Shown here: positions 32,187 to 37,947 of the stretch, piece after piece
Numbering within the stretch: the stretch's first letter is position 1
Layout of the letters: each line of letters opens with the position of its first letter
DNA from: Desulfosarcinaceae bacterium
GTDB taxonomy: Bacteria; Desulfobacterota; Desulfobacteria; Desulfobacterales; Desulfosarcinaceae
Assembly: GCA_030066015.1 (NCBI GenBank)
Contig: JASJCL010000043.1
Coordinates: 1 to 37,947, forward strand
Direction: 5' to 3'
Length of the DNA: 37,947 bases
The notes under the pieces: generated by a model
Database searches by the model: none
What the model was told of the DNA's origin: nothing
Seen by the model: only the letters and a program-made list of their open reading frames with translations
Translations under genes and position numbers: made by a program

Positions 32187-32877
32187 CGGCCCTGGACGCA
32201 GAGGCCGGATAGCGGCGCTACCGGCGCTCGCTTGGTTGCTGCTCCTCAGCGCTTGCGCCGGGATGCCGGCCCTGCATCCACTGCCACCGGGGGTGTCCCA
32301 GCCGCGGCCATTTCTCCAGGGTCGCTGGCAGCTGACCCATCGCATCGAGGCCATTTTTCCGGGCAATCACACCGCCTTGCTGATGGGTGCCCTGGAGCTG
32401 GACAGCGAGACGCGTCATCTGCGCTGCGCACTGATGACGGTGGAGGGGTTCACCCTGTTCAGCGCTGCCAAAAGCGACCGCCTCCGGGTCACCCGCGCCG
32501 TGCCGCCATTTGACGGGCCGGGCTTCGCCGAGGGGCTCATGGCCGATCTGGCGCTGCTTTTTCTGGCGCCCCGGGAAACGCGCCAGGTGACGGGATCGAT
32601 TCACGGCCGGCCGACCCGGCGCTTTCTGCATATGGACGGCACTGCCACCGACGTCTCCACCATCGCCACCGGCCATTTCCGCATCGACCGCTACTCATCC
32701 GACGCCCGGTTGATCCGCAGAGCGCTCCTCACACCGACGGCGGCACGCCCGGAAGAGGGGCGACCGGCGGCGGAAATCCACCTTGATGCACTCGGCGATG
32801 CCCGTTACGCTCTCAGATTGACCCTTATCGATGCCGTTCGGACAGATGCCAGCGATGGCGCCACAGACTCCCCATGA
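32176..32877 (+). CDS. DUF3261-like lipoprotein (ApeN-like)
   Basis: A 233-residue predicted lipoprotein: signal segment about 11-26 with lipobox LSAC and Cys27. The mature part ('QGRWQLTHRIEAIFPGNHTALLMGALELDSE', 'MTVEGFTLFSAA') resembles the DUF3261 lipoproteins of aryl-polyene clusters. Their place next to LolA-like and MMPL genes suggests that they act as the outer-membrane receptor, LolB-like, for the exported lipid; this is inference. The start overlaps the lolA-like gene by 11 bp, indicating coupled translation. Confidence 0.75.
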   Translation: MVPDGPGRRGRIAALPALAWLLLLSACAGMPALHPLPPGVSQPRPFLQGRWQLTHRIEAIFPGNHTALLMGALELDSETRHLRCALMTVEGFTLFSAAKSDRLRVTRAVPPFDGPGFAEGLMADLALLFLAPRETRQVTGSIHGRPTRRFLHMDGTATDVSTIATGHFRIDRYSSDARLIRRALLTPTAARPEEGRPAAEIHLDALGDARYALRLTLIDAVRTDASDGATDSP

Positions 32878-33329
32878 CGGCGATCCGCTCGATCCGGATC
32901 GAACTAACAGGACCATACCAGACGGATCTCCTACAAACGGACACCGCAGGGGCCCCTTCCCCCTCCTGGCGCACCCATCGCATCGAACCGGCAGACCGTG
33001 TGCCACACCCAGGTGCCCCCGCTGGCCACCTGCCACATCCGCTCGCCCATGGTTTTCGCAGTACCTTGCCGATCAATTTCAGGCGCTTGATGGGACGGTG
33101 GTGGATCTGTGCTGACCCTCGCACGGGGCATGGCGGGCGCTGAAGCGGCCCGTTTCATCATGGCCATATTCCCTATCAGGCAGACTTCCGATAGGCCCCC
33201 GCCAGGTATTATCTCACACTTCACGCGGATGATCTGCCCTTGCCGATACCCGCCATCTGCTGTTTAATCCAATGCAACCACCATGGTCGTATGAACAGCA
33301 TTTCCAACAGGTTGCAGGTGGAGGAAACG
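32878..33329. other. 452-bp stretch without a convincing gene
   Basis: An open frame of 89 codons (32874-33143, plus) starts in an ATGA overlap with the lipoprotein stop but matches nothing I know and has no ribosome site of its own. On the minus strand two short frames could be joined by a frameshift near the AAAA run around 33050 and read 'RPIKRLKLIGKVLRK' then 'TMGERMWQVASGGTWVWH', perhaps a decayed gene. Neither is secure, so no gene is called. Confidence 0.4.
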
Positions 33330-33674
33330 ATGGCACATCACAAATGGTATTCCATTGGTGCGGGGATCGTCATCATCGTCGGATTGGTCGCGACGCAAGC
33401 GCTCACCATTGGAAAAAATACGGTATTCGATCAACCCATTGTAAACGGGACTTCTATTCGTGTGGAGAGACCGGCTGATGGGCCCGCTACCAACAGCGAC
33501 CCGGTGACCGAGCTCAAACCGGTGGACCCTTCCGAGATATCGCGACCGCTCCCAAAGGCGCCGGCCGTCAGGCCTGCCTTAGAGGGGGATGCGGTTCAAG
33601 CGGCTGGCAAGCAGAAAAGGTCCGATAGCGTCCGACGATACCTGTTTTTTCGATACCTGATCTCCAAATCATGA
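33330..33674 (+). CDS. Small single-pass membrane protein, unknown
   Basis: A 114-residue protein with one N-terminal transmembrane segment (about 8-27, 'IGAGIVIIVGLVATQALTIG') and a Pro/Lys/Asp-rich tail ending in a basic segment. The ATG at 33330 follows GGAGGAAACG, a strong ribosome site that supports a real gene. No family recognised. It lies alone between the plus lipid-transport operon and the B12-rSAM gene. Confidence 0.55.
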   Translation: MAHHKWYSIGAGIVIIVGLVATQALTIGKNTVFDQPIVNGTSIRVERPADGPATNSDPVTELKPVDPSEISRPLPKAPAVRPALEGDAVQAAGKQKRSDSVRRYLFFRYLISKS

Positions 33675-33992
33675 TCATCGAGGCAGGGGACCGCCACCTG
33701 CTGAGATCCCCCGCTACCATGCCACCTTGCGCCGAGAGATCCAGATCGGCAGGCACCCACCGCACAAAAAATAAAATTTATATAATAATAACAATTATTT
33801 GTATCCTTATACGATGTGACCTCATCGATGGTGCGCCCGATTGACACTTGAACCGCGATCCACTAACCTGTGGCGTTCAGTGCATGGGGGCCGGCACCCG
33901 ATTCTAGGCACGCTTCGACACACGCAGAACGGGGACGGACCCTTATATGACCTCCGGATTCAGCGGAACACTCGCATGAGGGCTAGGGTGAC
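33675..33992. other. 318-bp intergenic region with an AT-rich island
   Basis: No gene is visible. A run of almost pure A/T (33766-33798, continuing AT-rich to about 33812) stands out sharply from the GC-rich surroundings and includes TATAAT at 33781-33786. A candidate promoter follows at 33841. Confidence 0.6.
33841..33869 (+). promoter_or_regulatory. Candidate promoter for the B12-rSAM 2 gene
   Basis: TTGACA (33841-33846), a 17-bp spacer and TAACCT (33864-33869) lie about 125 bp before the start at 33993. The TCCACTA string overlapping the -10 also occurs, at the same distance from TTGACA, in the promoter at 12601. Confidence 0.45.
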
Positions 33993-35270
33993 TTGAAGCT
34001 TAAGCTGATCTATCCCAAGTGGAAGAAACTCTCCCGCCAGACCGAATTTCATCTGCCGCCCCACGGGCCGGTGGTCTTCGCCGCGGCGCTGCCCGAAGGG
34101 GTCGCGGTCGACTTCGTGGATGAAAACCTGGAAGCGATCGATTTCGATGATCCGGCCGATGTGGTCGGCATCTCCATGATGCTCACTGTGCAGGTGAAGC
34201 GGGGATGGGCCATCGCCGACGAATACCGCCGCCGGGGGATCCCTGTGATTTTCGGCGGCATCGCCACCATGCTCCACGCCGAGGAGACCCAGGCACACGC
34301 CGATGCCGTCTTCCTGGGGGAGGCCGAAGGGCATATGGAGGCCCTTTTCGACGATCTGCGCCAAGGCCGGCTCCAGCAGGTCTACAACCACATGGAGGAG
34401 CTACCGCCCATTGAGACCGTGGGAACGGCGCGGCGCGACATCCTCAAGCGGGAGCTTTACAACTACAGGGGGGTTCAGATGGTGGACCTGGTGCACGCTT
34501 CCCGCGGTTGTCGCTACCACTGCTTCCCCTGTGCCGTCGCCTACCTGGGAGGGCGCCAGTTTCGGCCGCGGCCCATCGATCGGGCCATCGCCGAGATGGC
34601 CAGTATCGACAACAATCGCCTTTTTATCGTGGACAACTCCCTGGCCCAGGACACGCAGTGGGAGAAGGACCTCTTCCGGGAGATGATCCCACTCAAAAAG
34701 AAATGGTGCAGCCACCCCATCGAGGACTCCCCCGAAGTGCTCGACCTCGCCGCACAGGCCGGCGCCTGGTACGTCTATCAGGCCGTGTTTGACACCTCGG
34801 ACTACATCCGCGAACGCATACGCCGCTACCACGATCACGGTATCGCCGTCGAAGGTACCATCCTGCTGGGCCTGGACGACCACACCGAAGATTCCATAAA
34901 GCGCTTCGTCGATTTTCTGATGGAGATCGAGCTGGATCTGGCCGAGTTCACCGTTCTGGCCCCCTTTCCCCACACCAAAGCCTACGCTCAGCTGCACCGG
35001 GAGGGGCGCATCCTCTCCTACGATTGGGATGATTACACCGCCGACAAGGTGGTCTATCAGCCCAAACAGATGTCGGCAGAGCGCCTCCAAGCGCTTCTCG
35101 ACGATGCCTGGGAGACCTTTTACGCCGAGGAGTCCCAGCAGATCAAAATGACCCGCCTCTTCCAGCAGGTGATCCGCAAGGAGATGGCCGACGGCACCTA
35201 CCGGCCGCGGGACCGACAGCTGGCGCGTCAGCGCTTCGGCCGGGTCAGCGGGACTGCGATACCGGATTGA
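33993..35270 (+). CDS. B12-binding-type radical SAM protein 2
   Basis: A 425-residue enzyme. The N-terminal domain (about 1-120) has the cobalamin-binding-like pattern of this class ('ADVVGISMMLTVQVKRGWAIADEYRRRGIPVIFGGIATMLHAEE', 'ADAVFLGEAEG') without DxHxxG. The radical SAM motif is C173-x3-C177-x2-C180 (RGCRYHCFPC). The rest forms a TIM-barrel-type domain with 'GTILLGLDDHTEDSIKRFVDF'. The start is TTG at 33993 with AGGGTGA just upstream; no better start exists. It is transcribed alone, away from the main operons. Substrate unknown; C-methylation or ring formation on the cluster product is possible. Confidence 0.88.
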   Translation: MKLKLIYPKWKKLSRQTEFHLPPHGPVVFAAALPEGVAVDFVDENLEAIDFDDPADVVGISMMLTVQVKRGWAIADEYRRRGIPVIFGGIATMLHAEETQAHADAVFLGEAEGHMEALFDDLRQGRLQQVYNHMEELPPIETVGTARRDILKRELYNYRGVQMVDLVHASRGCRYHCFPCAVAYLGGRQFRPRPIDRAIAEMASIDNNRLFIVDNSLAQDTQWEKDLFREMIPLKKKWCSHPIEDSPEVLDLAAQAGAWYVYQAVFDTSDYIRERIRRYHDHGIAVEGTILLGLDDHTEDSIKRFVDFLMEIELDLAEFTVLAPFPHTKAYAQLHREGRILSYDWDDYTADKVVYQPKQMSAERLQALLDDAWETFYAEESQQIKMTRLFQQVIRKEMADGTYRPRDRQLARQRFGRVSGTAIPD

Positions 35271-35392
35271 AGGGGGTGATGGGGCTCGCGCGCCAAACAG
35301 GCGGTGCGCCGATCGAGTGGCCAGCGGAGATAGGGGGACATTACCTTCGACGCTGGCGGTGTTGACGGACGGGCGCCCTGAGGCTCGGTTTT

Positions 35393-35650
35393 TCAAAGTC
35401 CCTTGGCAGAGTACAATACCACCTTCTTGCCCACGAAATTGATTTTGATATACTTCTCCTCCCCGCCCCAACTGCAGTTTTGCACACCCACCGCGCCGCC
35501 GCATTCATCGGCTTCTCCGAGGATGGCGATCACCTCGTCGTAGTTCATTCCCATGGTGATCTTGTCGTAGTTCTCCTTGGTGAGTTTGCTGCAGCCGACC
35601 CCCAGAAGGAGCAGGGCGATACAGAGCAGCCTGGTGAGGGTGTTTTTCAT
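35393..35650 (-). CDS. DUF3862-like lipoprotein
   Basis: An 85-residue lipoprotein with lipobox LGVGC (Cys20). The mature part ('LTKENYDKITMGMNYDEVIAILGEADEC', 'NCSWGGEEKYIKINFVGKKVVLYSAKGL') matches the DUF3862 domain, a small BLIP/SmpA-like fold common in Proteobacteria. Two cysteines after the lipidated one (about 50 and 59) may form a disulfide. The ATG has GAGGATCTC upstream. It follows the B12-rSAM 3 gene by 36 bp on the same strand. The 122 bp downstream (35271-35392) show no feature that I can support. Confidence 0.8.
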   Translation of the reverse strand: MKNTLTRLLCIALLLLGVGCSKLTKENYDKITMGMNYDEVIAILGEADECGGAVGVQNCSWGGEEKYIKINFVGKKVVLYSAKGL

Positions 35651-35686
35651 CGAGATCCTCCTGTCGCCTTGCGATTGCGTCTGCGG

Positions 35687-37183
35687 TCAAAGATCGATTA
35701 GATCGGGGAAATGGTTCATCCGCTCAAGCCGCTGGAGTTCACGCTGGTAGCGGCCCTCCCAGCCATCGCGCTTGAGGATACGGGCATAAAAGCGTTTCAT
35801 GAGCGGCTTCATGATGTAGATCCAGATCGCGGTCCAGCCGCGGCCCTGGCTGCGGGCCCGGCCCGAAGGTCTCCAGAAGCCGAGCACCTTTTGACGGTGC
35901 AGCCAAAAAAGATATTGCAGCTGGTCCGAGCTCAAGTGGCGGGTTTTCACGTTGGCCCACAGCCCGCTGTACTTCTTGTAATCGGTTTTGTTGGTCACCA
36001 GCCCTTGCTGGATCAGCTCGGCCCGCATGCCGGTCTTGGGGTAGGGCGTGAGAATTTGGCAGTAGGCAGCGTCGGCGTCGATATCCTTGAGGAACTGATA
36101 GTTGGCGATGATGTCTGCCTCTTCGTCGTCAGGGAAGCCGAAGATCAGGCCCCCGATCACCATGATGCCATACTTGTGGCACATGGCCACCGCCTTTTGG
36201 GAAGCGCTGACGATGTTGCCCTTGCCGGCGGCGTCGAGGTTTTTTTTGGAGGCGCTTTCGATCCCCAGAAAGACGGAGCGGAATCCGGCTTGGGCCATCT
36301 TGGCCACCATCTCCTCGTTCTGGCTCATGCTGATGCAGTCGGCCTGGACCACCAGGTTGAGCTTGCGGTAGCCCCGGGCGATGATGGCGTCGCAGAGGGC
36401 CATGACCCGCTTGGGATTGAGGACCATGTTGTCGTCCACGATAAAGGCCCAGCGGCATTTGCGGGTGTAGTAGATGTCGTCGAGGTCGGCCAGAACCCGT
36501 TCGATCGGATAGGGGCGGAAACTGCGACCGTACATGTGGCGCATGCTACAGAAGTTGCACCCCCGGGTGCACCCGCGTGACGTTTCCAATAGTTCGATCT
36601 TGGAGTAGAGGATGTGGTAGCCCCAAGTGAGGCGGCGCTTATCGCGGATGGGCAGCTCGAGGGGCTGGGAGAGATCCAGTGGGCCGTCCCAGGCGTTGTG
36701 TACGAATTGTCCGTCGGCATTCCGCCAGGAAAGGCTGGGGATGGTGTCCAGCGCGTCCTCGCCGGCCAGCGCGTTGACCAGCCGCTTGCAGACGATCTCT
36801 CCCTCACCGCGCACCATGAAGTCGAAGAGGCGTCCCTCGTCGGCACTGCCGATCTCGTCATACATGAGGGTAGCGTGGTAGCCGCCGATGGCGATCTTGG
36901 TTTCCGGTCGGCAACGCCGTATCACCTTGGCGATCTTGGTGCAGGTGTCGTATTGCCAGGCCATGGCGGAGAGCCCCACGAGATCGGGCTGGTACTTGCG
37001 CAGCAGCCGCTCAACGTAGGCGCGCACCCGGCGGCGTTTGCGGATCAGATCGACGATGTGTACCTCGTGCTGGGGATCGATGTTGGCCCCCACACAGGCG
37101 ATGCCGTGGCTCGGCATATGGATGGCCGTCTCGTGGATGATCAGCGGGGCCACATCGGGCATCGACATGAGGATGACCTTCAT
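35687..37183 (-). CDS. B12-binding-type radical SAM protein 3
   Basis: A 498-residue enzyme with an N-terminal B12-binding-type domain (about 1-140: 'ILMSMPDVAPLIIHETAIHMPSHG', 'PDLVGLSAMAWQYDT', 'KIAIGGYHATLMYDEIG', 'FMVRGEGE') and a radical SAM domain with C205-x3-C209-x2-C212 (RGCTRGCNFC). A long C-terminal region with basic residues ('YIMKPLMKRFYARILKRDGWEGRYQREL') may touch membranes or a polyanionic partner. The ATG at 37183 has AAGGGAG upstream. It lies 37 bp after the acyltransferase gene and so is probably cotranscribed with it, hinting at a lipid substrate. Confidence 0.9.
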   Translation of the reverse strand: MKVILMSMPDVAPLIIHETAIHMPSHGIACVGANIDPQHEVHIVDLIRKRRRVRAYVERLLRKYQPDLVGLSAMAWQYDTCTKIAKVIRRCRPETKIAIGGYHATLMYDEIGSADEGRLFDFMVRGEGEIVCKRLVNALAGEDALDTIPSLSWRNADGQFVHNAWDGPLDLSQPLELPIRDKRRLTWGYHILYSKIELLETSRGCTRGCNFCSMRHMYGRSFRPYPIERVLADLDDIYYTRKCRWAFIVDDNMVLNPKRVMALCDAIIARGYRKLNLVVQADCISMSQNEEMVAKMAQAGFRSVFLGIESASKKNLDAAGKGNIVSASQKAVAMCHKYGIMVIGGLIFGFPDDEEADIIANYQFLKDIDADAAYCQILTPYPKTGMRAELIQQGLVTNKTDYKKYSGLWANVKTRHLSSDQLQYLFWLHRQKVLGFWRPSGRARSQGRGWTAIWIYIMKPLMKRFYARILKRDGWEGRYQRELQRLERMNHFPDLIDL

Positions 37184-37220
37184 AAACGCTCCCTTGTGAA
37201 GCCTGCGGCGTCGGTTCTCT

Positions 37221-37946
37221 TCATCGGCATGCGGCGACGGCCTGTAGGTGGGATTGGAGCCGTCTGCGCGTGTCGGCCACCACAGCGGCCATCGCCGCCT
37301 TTCCCCCATCCGCGGCCGGGGCGGCCACCTCACCGACCCAGTCCACTGAGATGGTGCCGCTGTCCAAAGCCCTGAAAACAAAGCGTCCCGGCTGAAAGAG
37401 CCGGTCGCTGCCCTGAATCGACAGAAGCTGGATGGGGCGTCCCATCTGGCGGGCGACCTTGAAAACGCTGCTGTGCAGCTCGCCGACCCGACCGTCGCGA
37501 CTGCGCGTGCCCTCCGGAAATACAATGAGGTTGGTACCCGCAGCCAGCTCGGCCGGCAGAGCCGCCATGCGGTCCAACATGAGACCGGCCAGATGGCCCT
37601 CTGCCCTGGAGGGCAGATATCCAGAGGTGCGCAGCATCCATCCGAAGATGGGAATGGTAAATAGTCGCGCCTTGGCAATCGTGGTGTGTCGTAAATACAG
37701 CGAGATCAGCAGAATCGCATCGATATAACTCACATGGTTGCAGACGATGAGGCTGCCCCTGAGTCGTAGCACTCGTGGATCGATCCGCCATCGCCAGCCA
37801 GGCATGAGGCCACGCGCCAGGCGAAAGAAGCCCTGGTAGAAGCGGCTGTTGAGATGCCGAAAGCGTACCGCCCGATTCGGCGCGAAGAGGGCTGCCCAGG
37901 CGTAGAAGGGGCTGAAAAGGAGCACGAAGCCGGCCGTAAAGTAGGT
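37221..37946 (-). CDS. PlsC-type acyltransferase, 5' end beyond the window
   Basis: A lysophospholipid-acyltransferase-like protein of at least 241 residues. Motif I NHVSYIDA (NHx4D) and motif III FPEGTRSRDG are intact, with a hydrophobic N-terminal segment ('VLLFSPFYAWAALF'). A GTG at 37925 could start it, but the frame stays open with hydrophobic codons to the window edge, so the true start probably lies outside. Aryl-polyene clusters encode such an enzyme (ApeD) to attach the polyene to a lipid or glycerol backbone. It is the upstream partner of B12-rSAM 3 (37-bp gap). Confidence 0.87.
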   Translation of the reverse strand, partial: TYFTAGFVLLFSPFYAWAALFAPNRAVRFRHLNSRFYQGFFRLARGLMPGWRWRIDPRVLRLRGSLIVCNHVSYIDAILLISLYLRHTTIAKARLFTIPIFGWMLRTSGYLPSRAEGHLAGLMLDRMAALPAELAAGTNLIVFPEGTRSRDGRVGELHSSVFKVARQMGRPIQLLSIQGSDRLFQPGRFVFRALDSGTISVDWVGEVAAPAADGGKAAMAAVVADTRRRLQSHLQAVAACR

Positions 37947-37947
37947 C

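Noticed and set aside
35325-35360. Possible relic of an IS200/REP-type transposase region (AGGGGGACATTACC)
   Set aside because: Only a short string resembles what I remember near such elements; no transposase or terminal structure is visible.
34401-35504. A 367-codon open frame on the minus strand
   Set aside because: Antisense to the B12-rSAM 2 gene, whose CxxxCxxC and cobalamin-type motifs are clear.

Overview
The window is GC-rich chromosomal DNA that looks like a deltaproteobacterium (Desulfobacterota; Desulfosarcina/Desulfobacter-like). Grounds for this are the argS-SPOR-gatC-gatA-mutL gene order, a DUF4198 (NikM-like) periplasmic protein, a DUF3862 lipoprotein, and frequent GTG/TTG starts. 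The placement is by gene content only; no search was possible.

Region 1 (1-11.1 kb) is mostly housekeeping. It holds the 3' part of a tRNA-Val(GAC) with an intrinsic terminator, an LPP20-like lipoprotein, two exported proteins on the minus strand (DUF2271-like and DUF4198), and then a plus-strand run of argS, a SPOR-domain membrane protein, gatC, gatA, a 60-residue unknown protein and mutL. Convergent to mutL lies a secreted FG-GAP repeat protein.

Region 2 (11.1-37.9 kb, continuing past the window) is a biosynthetic cluster. Its core resembles an aryl-polyene (APE) type II polyketide/fatty-acid system: an acyl-AMP ligase, two ACPs, three ketosynthase genes (one fused to an ApeC-like chain-length-factor domain), ApeI-like and ApeP-like dehydratases, a double-hotdog PKS-type dehydratase, a FabG-type reductase, a thioesterase, an MMPL exporter fused to a methyltransferase, a LolA-like carrier, a DUF3261-like lipoprotein, a GT25 glycosyltransferase, a polysaccharide-deacetylase-fold protein and a PlsC-type acyltransferase. 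Threaded through this set are six radical SAM enzymes: one SPASM type, a tandem paralogous pair with an extra C-terminal cysteine motif, and three with B12-binding-type N-termini. That combination is the most unusual feature of the window. It suggests a polyene or polyketide-like acyl chain that is modified by radical chemistry, attached to a lipid or sugar, and sent to the outer membrane. The product is unknown; an aryl polyene, a ladderane-like lipid or something new all remain possible.

Transcription layout of the cluster: a minus operon of eleven tightly packed genes (ACP2 > KS-CLF > B12-rSAM > ApeI-like > ACP1 > rSAM > rSAM > KS > KS > thioesterase > dehydratase, 29858 to 19164); a divergent plus operon (ApeP-like, fabG, lolA-like, lipoprotein, from 30028); a second minus group (GT25 > MMPL-methyltransferase > deacetylase, 18675 to 13832); a divergent pair of ligase (minus) and rSAM-SPASM (plus) around 12.5 kb; and a right-hand block with one B12-rSAM on plus and a lipoprotein, B12-rSAM and acyltransferase on minus.

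Two tandem arrays of one small repeat family (core CTCGTTCCGAG) occur inside the cluster. One supplies the stop codon of the rSAM-SPASM gene; the other lies in frame inside the KS-CLF gene and encodes a SERDL pentapeptide repeat.
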